Below are positions 43,991 through 55,571 of a stretch of 64,000 bases of DNA, piece after piece. The stretch spans positions 195,403,310 through 195,467,309 of the forward strand of contig OV884056.1 in NCBI GenBank assembly GCA_930367215.1. The letters are read 5' to 3'. Every line of letters starts with the position of its first letter. Position 1 is the first letter of the stretch. The notes beneath the pieces are model-generated. The model was not told where the DNA came from. It did no database searches and was given only the letters and a program-made list of their open reading frames with translations. Source of the DNA: Pollenia angustigena (Eukaryota; Arthropoda; Insecta; Diptera; Polleniidae). The translations under genes were made by a program, and so were the position numbers.

Positions 43991-44694
43991 ACATAATGGC
44001 GCATATTCAGAAATCATAACAAAAGTTGTAACAAACAAAACAGAAAGTAAAAAATTGTTCATAGATAGTTAAAGATCTTATTATCTTATTCATAACTAAC
44101 GTAGTTACAGCTCTCAGCTGATAGAAGAAATGCAACCATGCATATTGGCAGGTAGAGAAAATTAAATGTCGATAAAATTTTGAACGATAAATTCTGTAAT
44201 TAATTAAAAAGCTTATCAAACTATTAAAACCCCGTTTTTTATTCGTTAAAAAATTAACACAAATTCTAAAAAAGATAATTTTTGGTTATAAAAGTATATA
44301 AATCAATTAAAATAAGGACTTGTACAAATAAAAACATTAAGTAGAATTTTATCGACTAAGAACATATCTCTAGTTTCTTTTTTGTTTTGTATGGATGTTT
44401 TTTGGATGCAGTAGAAATGCATTTTAAATGGATTGCACCATGCTTTATATGTCTTAACTGTTTTTGCCATGTTTTTATCTGATATTATTTAAATATCTTT
44501 ATAATTTTTTCCAATCATAAAATCATATCAATCAGCTGTTCTTTGAATGTATTAGATAGTTGGCATTTATTTACAGCTTTTCCTATAATTAAGTGAAAAC
44601 ATTTTATGCTGAAAGTATTCATCTGTGAATAACTTAAGTATGTACTTAAAATAGTTAACACTTGGTAATAAGTTATGAATATGCGCCATTATGT
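43991..44694. mobile_element. MITE with ACATAATGGCGCATATTCA ends
   Basis: ACATAATGGCGCATATTCAG (left) and TGAATATGCGCCATTATGT (right) are exact inverted repeats over about 19 bases, continued inward by CATAAC/GTTATG. 704 bp, AT-rich interior, no coding (the 44007-44219 frame is spurious). No readable target duplication. Confidence 0.7.
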
Positions 44695-45014
44695 CTTATG
44701 GTATAATTAGTCCTACAACATGCTTGCACCCGAACATGTTACAAAATTTGATTCCAGCTTTGCTATTGGGATTGGGAGGGAAAAGACCCTAAGCTTTATC
44801 TGGACTTTATAGAGACAAAAATTGTTTAGGGTTACAGTTGAAAAAAATTTTAAAAATGTATATAGAATTGAAAGGTTTTACCAAATATCTACTTTTTAAC
44901 AATTTAACATTCCTAGGAGAGGCCGAACAAAATATCAACAAATGTTGGATACTTCGAATGCCAAACAAGCGAAAGCAGGTGAGTCATTGCTGTTCGATTG
45001 TTTAATAATTCGTA
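44695..45014. other. No gene recognised
   Basis: Unremarkable AT-rich sequence between two MITEs; no supported feature. Confidence 0.4.
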
Positions 45015-45279
45015 CATAGAAAAAAGTTTGGTGCCAGAAAAGGCATTAATCAAAAATAAATCAGTTTTAATTAAAAATGTAATCATGTGAATTAAACTTT
45101 TAATCAAGTGTATTAAACGTTTTTAATGACAATATTAGTTTGCACCAGTAAACAAATTAATAATATCAATAAAACGTTTAATTCACTTAATAAAACGTTT
45201 AATTCACTTGATTAAATTTGTAATTAAAACTGATTTTATTTTTGATTAATGCTTTTACTGGCGCCAAATTTTTTCTGTG
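45015..45279. mobile_element. MITE, CACAGAAAAA family
   Basis: CATAGAAAAAAGTTTGGTGCC (left) and GGCGCCAAATTTTTTCTGTG (right), with TA on both sides (45013-45014, 45280-45281). The arms continue through GGCATTAATCAAAAATAAA and TTTAATCAAG-type words, so most of the 265 bp is palindromic. The interior is shared with 19629-19846. Confidence 0.8.
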
Positions 45280-45565
45280 TATAAATAGCCCCAATCCTTT
45301 TTCTCAAAATGCTGAAAAAACAAAGAGAAACTAAGAATAAAAAAAAAAGTTTTAAGGAATTCCAATCATATAGCTCATTCTACGCCACCCTGTGCTATAA
45401 TGTTTAAAGTATTATGACTAAAAGATATTTAATGCCATAATTTACATTTCCAAACAATTTCAGATCTTCTTCCATTTCATGCGTAAATTTTTAATAAACT
45501 TGTAACTTAACAACTATTACATTTAATTCTTTTGTATTAAACAAGAATTGAGTGTTAGTTTTTAT

Positions 45566-46015
45566 CAGGGCTGCCAGAAACATTTTTTATCCTCCCCAAG
45601 TAAAGAAAAACTTTGTAAAATCAATATCTTTGAAATAAATTTTAAAGGGTGAACTTTAAGTTGACTCATCCATTGTGTTTATGGACATAAGCTTAAAAGT
45701 AATTTTACCTTTTCAAATAAGAAAATAAAACTTCATTTTTTAAAAAGTTTTCCCAGAAAAGCCCATCTTTTTAGTTTAGTATTTTTTTTTTTTTTAATTC
45801 CCTATGCTAATCCCCGCGAAGCTTGACGCTTGTCTGCAGGAAAGAAACCAGAGTCTCTGGCGGGAATCGAACCCGCAACCCCGGGGTTGATAGACTAGCT
45901 CACAACTAGCTAGCCTACCGGGGCACCCAATAACACCCCAAATGAATTTGTTTGTTCTTTTGAACAACTAAATTTTCACTTATTTGAGGTCAGAACCACA
46001 AATCTGGCAGCTCTG
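45566..46015. mobile_element. hAT-like MITE with CAGGGCTGCCAGA ends
   Basis: CAGGGCTGCCAGAAACATTT (left) and AAATCTGGCAGCTCTG (right) are inverted with one mismatch in the first 13. Flanking octamers GTTTTTAT and GCCATTAT agree at only five positions, so the duplication, if any, has decayed. A SINE is inserted at about 45786-45930. Confidence 0.6.
45786..45930 (-). mobile_element. tRNA-derived SINE, copy 3 (best-preserved head)
   Basis: On the minus strand: GGTGCCCCGGTAGGCTAGCT (A-box region), then GCGGGTTCGATTCCCGCC, with a perfect B box GGTTCGATTCC and a full 5-bp T-arm GCGGG/CCCGC. The next bases (CAGAGACTCTGGTTTC) do not pair with the 5' end, so there is no acceptor stem and it is not a tRNA gene. 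Ends in a T-run (poly-A on the minus strand) at about 45786-45797. Confidence 0.75.
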
Positions 46016-47851
46016 GCCATTATCTTAATGCAATGCAACATTTTCATAAATAACTTTTAACTAAATATAATTGAAAACATAGACATTAAAAACAATTAAG
46101 GTCTCAGCAATCGAATATATTTCAAAGAAACAAAATTGATTTCTAATATTTCAATATACAATGTAAAATACAAAGTTTTATATGCTTTAATTAATACATA
46201 TATTATGCACAGAGTAATTAAAAAAAAATGATAAAAGAAATCATTTGGTATCCTAAAAATACTGACATGTTTGTCTTTGATTTAATCGGACTGAACTTTT
46301 TTGTGTTTCAGCGGTTTGCATAAAAACCAAATTAAGAATTAATTTCCAAATTAAATTAAACTTTGAATAAGTAAAATAGTTTATGAGAGAGGCCTGACCA
46401 TATAATACCCTACACGACTTGCGGTTTAAGATAGAATAATTTGCGAGATTGAACGGACATATTCTAGAAATCGAAATGAAGATGATTTAAAATCGAATAT
46501 ATTTAAAAAACGTGACTGTAATGAAAGCTCCTCTTTATATACTGCATACTTTAAGCATCAAATGTCTTTAGGAGAAAAACTTTTTAAACCAGGAAAAACT
46601 ATTTTGTAAAGAATTGAACATCAAGTTTCGTTCGTTTTCCATTCCACTTCATTTCGTTTTCTAGAACATGCCCAAAAGTCTTTCAAATGACACAGCATAT
46701 AAACTTACACAGAAAAATTGTTTATGGTGGGATTGATAGTTTTACAAATATTTTTTTAAGGAAAAGTGATCGCTGAAAGTGGAGTTTGTATGGAAAAGTA
46801 AAAAAATTTTGTTTAATATGATCACAGACATTTCATTCAGTATGCAATTCGACTTATTGGAAATGCAATCACATTATGATGCAAGTAGACTCTACATGTC
46901 TCTGGTAGTTACATTATGGTTACACATAAATGTGAAAATGTTTGCCATTGCTATTTATATTGTCAAGGTGATTTATTCCTTGGTGGTCTGGAGTAAGAAA
47001 AGTTCATACAAATATGAAATGTATTTTTGGCAGTACAGCGAATTTTTTATACCCTCTTCCACGAAATTAAATTTTGCGGAAGGAAGCCTTTTACGGATTT
47101 TTGGATAAATTAATTTTGCCCTCAAAATTTCTAGTCACAAAATCTGAAGTTGTGATTTCGTCAAGTTTGGTAGTTTAATTCAGAGTAGTGAACCGTTCAC
47201 TCATCATTCATTCATAAATGAGTCGTTTATTCCTTAATTAAATCGTTCATTCATGATTGAGTCGTTCATTCATAAGCGAGCATGAAGGGCTTAAAACATT
47301 GCTGCTTATTTTCATTCCTGAATATATACATATAAAAAATCTTTGCGTACATGAATGAACAATAGCCATATATTTTTTTTTTATTTTTCATATTCATGAT
47401 TGAAAAAGAATTAAAAATTTTAGATTTTTTTCATGATAAATATTAAAAATTTTTATTTTTTATTGATTATACACAAAAATGTCTGAACACTGCTTCAACT
47501 TCTAGTCCCGAAAAACAAATTAATGACGAAAACAATTACAATGAGTTACTAACTTTGTGTAAGTTTTTGGTAGGTTCTTGCGTTAAAAGGTTCTTGAAAT
47601 GTAGCGCTACCTTAGTGTAGCAATTTTTTACTGATATACTATATATTTATTTAAAATTATCAAAGATGGTTTTAAAAGGAAATATTATGAGAGCAGAATA
47701 ACAATATCCATTTTTTTAGGTTAGTTGGACTACTTTCTGTTTCATAACCCTTTTTCTTTTTCTTAAATAATTCAAATTGCAATAAATAAACTAAAGTCTT
47801 AAATGATTAGTTCTTAATATCACGTTATGATAAACTATATATTATCCCTAA
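46016..47851. other. AT-rich stretch, no gene
   Basis: GATACCCTACACGACTTGCG near 46399 (preceded by CCATATA) is a lone end of the GATACCCT family. The 109-residue frame 46779-47108 lacks any motif and is rejected. 47193-47280 carries CGTTCATTCAT/AATGAGTCG repeats. Nothing else. Confidence 0.45.
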
Positions 47852-48125
47852 TGTATCACTGGTGGTGGTGAGAAGCATCTGGCTTGACAGTCTTATTGCT
47901 CGGTGATCTAAACACCGAGTAGACTTCATGCGTCTACCGACGACCTCACGCGTGGGTGCAGTCCTAACAATACACAAAGATGCAAATTTCAGTGTATGAC
48001 TCACCTCTAGCTTAAAAGCTGTAGTGTATAAAAGGGTTGATAGTCCCGATCTTTTCTCCAGTTAGCGGTCTTTAAAGAACTACCTTCGTTGGATTGTTTT
48101 AAAGTGCAATGAAATATTGTTTGTA
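47852..48125 (+). promoter_or_regulatory. GC-richer promoter-like segment, possible LTR remnant
   Basis: Hairpin-prone words CGGTGATCTAAACACCG, GTAGACTTCATGCGTCTAC and CACGCGTGGG are followed by a TATA box, GTATAAAAGG (48027-48036). About 30 bases after it comes TCTCCAGTTAGCGG, similar to an insect initiator. No coding frame. This arrangement is usual for insect LTR promoters, but I could not define LTR ends or a target duplication; inference only. Confidence 0.3.
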
Positions 48126-49290
48126 TTAAAATCGTTTTTGCTCTAATTTGCCAATGATTTCCAGAATTAAGCAAACATGTTTCATAGCAAATTTTTTTTT
48201 TATTATTTTTGAAAATTAAAAACTGTGATATGTGAAGGTACGGTGTAATAAAGTCTACATAAAACCCTTAAAGCTTAAAACCAAAACTAACTAGTTACTA
48301 ATAAGCTTAATGAAAGCAAAATTGTATTTTCAACATAAATAATTTTATTTAAGAAATTTCTGGGAAATTTGAAGAAATAGTAATTATTCCCTGCAATAAG
48401 ATTCTTAATAATTAAAGACATCTATTTATTATATAATCTTCTCTAAAACTTTAGAAATTGAGGTAAAAAAACTATGTATCCATTTAAATCAATGTTAATT
48501 AATTGAAATTTGTATGTAAAATATAAATAGAGTTTATTTATTTTAAAATTATTCATGTGAAATACGGTTGATTTGGTTTTACTTCAATTTCATTAGAAAT
48601 TTATTTCCATATGTATTTTTGTAAACTAGAAATGTATGTATTTGTGTGTGTGTGTTTTTCGCATGAATGATTGTATACATTCATGAAACATTTTCCTTTG
48701 TTTTAAAATACACACACATAGAGAGACAAGCTTCTGTAAATATACAAACACATGGATACATTATATTCCTAGAAAATCATAGATCTATAAAATCAAAATA
48801 AAAATTTAAGCAGAGCTATTCATGTGTATTTGTATATTAAGATGATTTCAATATTGAAAGTTTTAATGTTTCTTAAGAAATTAAATCTCATGAAAACAAA
48901 TGCTCATAGGTTTTTAGATATTTACTACCCCCATATTCATACAAAATATTTCAGTTTTATTTTTATTATAAAATTTTTATATAAAATTCGTCTTATAAAC
49001 CTGTTATAAGCATGGAAGATTGTTTATGAATAAGGCTTTTAGTATGGACCTTACAATCGATATATTTATAATACCTTAATTATGGTTCTATTTTTCTTAA
49101 AAAATCAGTGCTAACAACAATAGAAGCAAGAGCATAAATATTCTTCAGAATCCGTTAAAATACAATTTAATTTTCAAATATGAGACCTCCTAATGTTCAT
49201 TGTTCCAAACACTGTAATGGCTAAATAAGTAAGTATACAGAATATTCAATAGATATAAAAAGATGACTTTAAAATAAGATACATTTAAAA
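48126..49290. other. AT-rich stretch, no gene
   Basis: GTGTGTGTGTG (48643-48653) and ACACACACA (48710-48718) dinucleotide patches; no supported coding or terminal-repeat feature. Confidence 0.5.
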
Positions 49291-49478
49291 CAGTGAAGGG
49301 CACACACATACTATCAGATTTATGCTTGTGTTGACGAAATAACAACAACGCAACAGCCGAACGTACATTGTCACAGACCACATAAAGAAGTTTATAGTGT
49401 ACATGTGTCGACGTCACACAAGCAGCATTTTTATTCCTATGCACGCGTACATGGAATTTTCAAATGTGCCCTTCACAG
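49291..49478. mobile_element. hAT-type MITE with CAGTGAAGGGCACA ends
   Basis: Exact 8-bp duplication ATTTAAAA at 49283-49290 and 49479-49486. Ends CAGTGAAGGGCACA and TGTGCCCTTCACAG (one mismatch). 188 bp. The frame 49190-49444 crosses it and is spurious. Confidence 0.9.
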
Positions 49479-49794
49479 ATTTAAAATCAAGTTTATTCGG
49501 GACTTATGTCGATCATCACAAAAAGAATAAGTGTGATTTTTAGACTTCTAAAATTAAAAAGCACCAAAGGTTACTGCAATATTTTTGTTCGTTTTATATT
49601 TAATGCGTACTAAAGATCTTTTAAAACTTAATTTAACCAAATTTCGTTTTCGCTTTATATGGTATTTTACGCTGAAAAACACTGAAAAACCTTGAAAAGG
49701 TTCTAGTGAGTGATTTTAAAAGAGGGGACCAAAACTATATACGTATACGAGCTGACACGGCAAACGTTGATTTTCCATAAAACTTATATCTTTT

Positions 49795-50395
49795 AGATGT
49801 AACAGCGCTGCATGCTAAATTTTACGAAGCCCGGGGGATTTCTTAAGAAGATATGGGGAGGGGGAGCTTTTATCCCTCTTGGCCCTATTTCACGCACTAG
49901 ATAATAAAAATTATAGGCTATTATTCCTTCCAGATGTTACACTATTTGCCTGCTAAATTTTAAGAAAACTGCTTCATAAGTTAAGAAGATATTAGGAGGG
50001 GGAGCTTTTACCTTTCTTGCCCTATTTTGCGCCGTGTTTCCTATTTCCTTTCAGATGTTACAGAGTCTGCATGCCAAATTTTAAAAAAGCCGATTGATTA
50101 GTAAAGAAGATATACAGAGCGGGAACTATTACCCCTCTTGCCGTATATCAATCCCTATTCCTTATTTCCTTTCAGATCTTAGAGTTTCTGTATGCCAAAT
50201 TTTAAGAAAACGGTTGATTAGTTAAGAAAATATAGGGATGTGGAGCTTTTACCCCTCTTGCCCTATTTCACGTCCTATTCCCAATTTTTTTCTTCAGAAA
50301 TTACAGTGTCTGCATGCTATATTTTAAGAAAACCGGTTGATTAATTAAGAAGATATAGTAAGGGAAAGCGTTTACTCCTTATTTTTGTAGTAACA
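49795..50395 (+). repeat. Minisatellite, five units of about 121 bp
   Basis: Unit starts (CAGATGTTACAG-like) at about 49795, 49932, 50053, 50174 and 50296. Each unit holds TGCATGCTAAATTTTAAGAAA, GTTGATTAGTTAAGAAGATAT, GGGGGAGCTTTTACCCCTCTTGCC and CTATTTCACGTCCTATTCC. The first unit is longer by about 16 bp. No frame survives across units. Confidence 0.8.
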
Positions 50396-52797
50396 TTTGG
50401 TCCCACTTGGTTTTTTAAGACTACCTTGTAGAATATGAGAGTTACAATTTTCCATGACATGCACAATTACATGTAATTTGAAAAGTTGACAAGTCAGAAG
50501 TAAAAAACGTATCACGTACATGTACCCTAAATTCTTTAAAAATATAAATATTTATCTAATGCTCAGAATCTATTATTTTTTTTTTTTTAATTAAAAGTTA
50601 AAAGTTTTAGCACAAGTATAACGCCTCATCCAAAAGGGTTCGTATGGGAAGGTGGTCTCCAACAGTAATAAATCTTAGTTTCTAAGTGATTCTCCACTAG
50701 TACGGACATGATAAGAGCCTTAAAAACCTACATAAAATTTGTGCATTTTAGTATTTCAAAATGGGTGCATTATGGTTGGACCACTCTTTACAAAAAGAAG
50801 ATCAACATAAAACATCTTTTTTGTATCCAAGTCTTTTTTGTTGTCATAGAATAGATACAACAAAATAGATACTCGTGCTGCATTTACATCAGCTTAAAAA
50901 AAGAAAATCTCTGTTTTCACAATTTTTACCTCTACTGTACACAAACACATGCATATTTGATTTTCCATTGAAAGATATTTCATAGATGCTGTTTAATTGG
51001 AACACATAGCCAAATACATTAAAATATAAATACACACACACATGATCACATACATTTAACTAAAGCCTCCATAAAGACATGCCTACGCACGTTTATACGT
51101 AAAATATAAAACGAAAATGAAATCTATGGTCAGTAGAGCTTGTCCTTGGAAACTTCGCCCAAAATGCTAAAATAATAGAAATTTAGGTGAATGACTTTAG
51201 CTTTAAAACTTAGCAGAAATTAAATTTGAATAAATATGAAAAATTCTATAAAAATATTAAAATATTTGATAAGTAATTAATAGATAGATATTAAGAAATT
51301 TAGAAGGCGGTTGGGTTGCACGCAAAATTTCTTAAAAGAAAACTGCTATTTTGTATTAAGTTGACCCATTGTAGGGCATTGTTATTATTATACAAAGAAT
51401 ATTTGTTATATTGAAAACAATGTATTTATACAAATAACAAATATGTATTCAAAATAATATTTGTATTTCAAATGTGTTTCAGAAGAAAAATTTATTCAAC
51501 CATAATGAAGCAAACTGAAGTAGTTTTAAGGAAAAAGAAATATTAATTAAATTTATTTTCTTTTGTTTTCATTGAATTATTTCCATGTGTACGATTTCTT
51601 TTTCTTTCTTTTTTTTTTTCTTTGTAATTTTTAAAAACCTATTGCACAGAAATCTAAATATTTATTTTATAAATTTTTAAAACTTACTTAAAATAAATGT
51701 ATTATGTTTTTCTTGTTGTCCAAAAGATAAACAACATTATTCATTTATTTATTTTCTTTATTTAAATTTTTTTCTATTTTAAAGCTTAAAGATTTTTCTT
51801 GAAGTTATTTAATTGACTTAAAAAGTTTATTTTTTGTTTAATAAAAAATCTTTAGTTTCACTAACTTTTATTTTAGGGGCCAACATTAATAAAAAAAAAA
51901 AACAGAAGCGAAGGAGTTAAAAAAAAGTTTAGAGAAGTTTTAAAAAGTATAAAGAAATATATTTTGACTGGTAGCAGCAGTAGTTTAAACTGACTTAATC
52001 TTTTGTACCCTACACCAGATACTAAAATTATACCACATTGATTTTCATCAAAGGCATGGCCAATTATAAACTTATTTCATAAAATTCCATTGGTATACAC
52101 TATAGCACAAAGGCACCACTAAAGAACCCAAATGAGCTGTCTCTTGATAGCTGCCCAAAGAATCTAACCTATTGGCCCAGACCTCATTCACAATTGAAAA
52201 TGAGCCATAAAAACCTAAATTCTATGTGAACAAGCACAACTACAGAATTTGGCCTACAGAGAATCCAAGAGCAGTTATCAGGGACAATTTCAACCATCTA
52301 AGTCCACTTTTTGATGCAGTGTATCTTACGGAAGGAGAAATAGCCCATATTATTTTTAATATTTCATTAGTGTTTCAATTTGTGTTATTCACTACCATGA
52401 CATCAGATGTTGGAAAATTTGGTTATTCTAGTTGTATAAAATCATCTGATCTCGTGGTTGCAACAATATAGAGCCACTACAGATACTGCAGGTATTTCGA
52501 GGGCTTTGATAAGTCACATATTCGGCATATACATCATTTCGCCCACAAGCAATAGAAGCTGCCATCCATCATCGGACTCAATAGCTTCTGACAGTTTTTT
52601 TTTGCAAATATTAAAAAGATAGAGGGTATGTTTACAAGTCAAAAACCATCCCTTAACTAAAAAAACATTCAAAATCCCACATGTCTAATTCCGCTTACTC
52701 TTTGTCGGATGTTGTGTATTGATAACCAAATTGCTTGTACCTAATGGAAACTTTTTCTCTTGCCGTTCTTCAATTATACATAAAAAAAAAAATAAAA
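50396..52797. other. Long AT-rich stretch, no gene
   Basis: 2.4 kb without any feature that I can support. CCCTACACCAGATACTAAAATTATACC near 52008 is a lone end of the GATACCCT family. The frame 52226-52471 (81 residues) has no recognisable motif. Confidence 0.45.
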
Positions 52798-53898
52798 CAA
52801 GTTAGAGTGCTATATTCGGCTGTGCCGAATCTTTGATACCCTCCACCGACAGTTCGAATGTTTAAGGAGTAATATCTGTATGATGTTATTATTATCTTAA
52901 ACTGTGACGATTTGTTATTAATTATGGATTTAGGCGACTAAACTGTTTTCCGGTAGTAGGGTTTATATGGGGCCTAGGGTAAATTATGGACCGATCTTCA
53001 CGAAATTTGACAGTCTTTTTCCCAGTTCTATAAAACTTTGATGTACCAAATTTTGTTATGATAGCATTATTTCTTACGGATTTAGGCGTACTAAACTGTT
53101 TTCCGGGAGTAAGGTTTATATGGGGCCCAGGGTAAGTTATGGACCGATCTTCACGAAATAACACAATTTTATTTCTTGTCCAATAAAACTTTGATGTACC
53201 AAATTTTGTTATGATAGCAGTATTTTTTACGTTTTTAGGCGTACTAAATTGTTTTCCGGAAGTAGGTTTTATATGGGGCCTATGGTAAATTATGGACCGA
53301 TCTGCACGAAACTTAACAGTTTAATTTCTGGTCCTATGTAACTGTGACTTGCCAAAATTTGTAATGATAGCATTGTTAGTTAGAGTTTTAGGCTTAATAT
53401 ACTGTTTTCCGGGAGTAGGGCTTATATGGGGCCTAGGGTAAATTATTGACGGATCTTCACGAAATTACACAGCGTGATTTCCAGTTGACTAAAACGAATT
53501 GTTGCGAAATCTTATATCATTCTGTGCATTTTTCCACCATTTATGTTAGTTTTTGTAACGAAATTATCAATATTTTTTAGGTGGTGGTTCCACATTTTGA
53601 TTCATAGCTCAGATCCTATTGAACCGATTTTGCTGAATTTCAATCCCAAACTGCTTAGGATAACTACAAGCAATTTGACACCAAGTTTGTTGATTTCTTT
53701 TGAGTTTTTCGAAAGTGAGCGTGTTTTCAACAGACGGACAGACGGACAGACAGACGGACATGGCTAAATCGACTTTAAATTACTCAAGGACCCAGAATAT
53801 ATATACTTTATAGGGTCTGAGATGAATAGTAAAAAAGTTTCACACGGAATGACAAACTGAATATACCCTCTTCACAACTAATTGTGGTGGAGGGTATA
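52798..53898 (+). mobile_element. TATTCGGC repeat with four 153-bp internal units
   Basis: Opens with AGAGTGCTATATTCGGC, the hairpin ATTCGGCTGTGCCGAAT (52813-52829) and GATACCCTCCACCGACAG; closes with GGTGGAGGGTATAAAAA. ATACCCTCCACC and GGTGGAGGGTAT are exact inverted ends. Inside, AACTGTTTTCCGG recurs at 52941, 53094, 53247 and about 53400, a strict 153-bp period, each followed by TTTATATGGGGCCTAGGGTA and GACCGATCTTCACGAAAT. Then GACGGACAGACGGACAGACA, a microsatellite-like stretch found in all longer copies. Widespread in fly genomes to my knowledge, but I cannot name it. No coding. Confidence 0.75.
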
Positions 53899-54206
53899 AA
53901 AACAAGCGATTTATTGGTAAAATCAGAGGCAGTCGTGGTTTTTTGCTCATATCTCAGCAATTTATGGATTGATCTGGCTGAATTTCAATATAGACAGAAA
54001 TATATAACAACCAAGTTCCCATCATATCTTGGGTCTTCGGTCTTCCATTTCAACAGACAGACGGACATCGTTGGATCAACTTCACTACTTATAAGGACCC
54101 AAAATATATACTCCTTATAGAGGCTAAGATCTTTATTGTAAAAACTACAAACGTAATGACAAACTTATATGTACCCTTTTCCACCGGTGGTGAAGGGTAT
54201 AAAAAT
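53899..54206 (+). mobile_element. TATTCGGC repeat, second copy (3' part)
   Basis: Directly abuts the previous copy. Keeps GCTCATATCTCAGCAATTTATGG, CAACAGACAGACGGACATCG, AGGACCCAAAATATATACTCC and ends CCACCGGTGGTGAAGGGTAT. The 5' half and the 153-bp units are missing. Confidence 0.65.
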
Positions 54207-55571
54207 ATCTGATTCCGTACGGAATGTGCGATCAGTTAAGCACTTTGTTTAAGCAAATGACACTTTCATTTTCATTAAACTTAACACAAAGTTTCCTAAA
54301 GTTCAATATGGTTTGGCACATATGATTCGCGCAGTTGCTTAAGCCAGGCTATGTACATTATGGTTGGGCCTTAAAGTGGCTTAGAATAACCCGAAAAACT
54401 GGAATTATTTATAAAATCTTAGATGATTATCAAAGTCATTTTTTGGAATACAAAATTTTTAATTTACAAGATTTTGGCGTGCTAAATTCCCAATTTTTTT
54501 TTTCGATAAAAACACTGAAATTTATTGTTGAAGGATTAAGCTATTCCTATGCGCATTTCACTGGTCGGATCGTCCGGAAACTTCATCCAAAAATTATAGA
54601 AAAAAGATGAATATTTATTTTAAATAAAAAAATAGGAAACTGAACATACCCTCCCTAATATCAAATAGAAGTGTAGGGTACCAGATACTTAAAATTGATT
54701 TTTTTTTTCTTTCCTACAAATAAACTTTAAGACTTTAAACCTTTATAAAATATATAAAAGTAAGGGGAATTCGTTTGGACTTTCAACAAACAATGAACTT
54801 AAAGTAATTTTGTTAAAAAAAAAAAAAACAAAATCAATGAATTTTTTAAACAGAAATAAAAGCTTAAGCTTCATTCTTTAGATAAAAATCGATAAAAATA
54901 AATCTTTCTTTAGGAATTTAGTAACATTAAATACATAATCGCAAAAAAGTGTTCATCCTTTTCTAAAAATACTTATACATCTACACTAATACACATGTGT
55001 ACTGTTTAGATTAGTTTCCCTTAATATTGAATTTTAAGGTTAACAAAAGAAACACTTTTTATACGGCCGATAAAATCCTACCTTTAGCTATCGGTAAGGT
55101 ATGAAAATGGACCTAAGTCTGTGAAACGGATACGTAATAAATTAATATATCTACGTAACACTCATACGTCAAAGGGGATAGTAACTGAACGCAACTAATA
55201 CAACAAAAGCAATAATAGTTTGCTAAAAATTACAAAAAAAAATAAACAAAGATTTAAATACAGTTCCTTTTAGTTTGCTGGCTTCAGAAAACTCGGAAGC
55301 AATTAATTAGTGTACTATTTTTAGGTTTTTGCTATTTTTTGCTTTAGTGATTTTTGGCGATTTTTTTTTTTTTTTTTGTTTGATCTCATATTCTGGGTTT
55401 TCAGTTTTTTATATTTAAGCGATTTTTAAATTTTGAAATCTAATGATTTTTATTAATGAGATTTCCGTATGATGCACAGTGGTCCCAATGACAAATTTAG
55501 ATCGAAAAAACTCGTTTTTTCGAATGGTGCCAGAGTAAAAAATTTAGTTCATTTTTAATGGCAGGATCCCA
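54207..55571. other. No gene; fragment of the 469-bp repeat at 54472-54590
   Basis: GTGCTAAATTCCCAATTT, ACACTGAAATTTATTGTTG, AAGCTATTCCTATGCG and GAAACTTCATCC match the left part of the 38.4-kb array in the same order. The remainder is AT-rich with no supported feature. Confidence 0.45.

Noticed and set aside
45840..45930. A true tRNA gene on the minus strand
   Set aside because: A and B boxes and T-arm are good, but no acceptor stem can pair and the sequence continues into a SINE body with an A-tail.
46779..47108. 109-residue open frame on the plus strand
   Set aside because: No recognisable motif, AT-driven composition, no neighbours or splice context. Length is within chance for this composition.
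49795..50395. CRISPR array or coding repeat protein
   Set aside because: Units are contiguous with no unique spacers, and frames are broken by stops in each unit.
52226..52471. 81-residue plus-strand frame as a possible gene
   Set aside because: No domain, no homology that I recognise, unremarkable composition.
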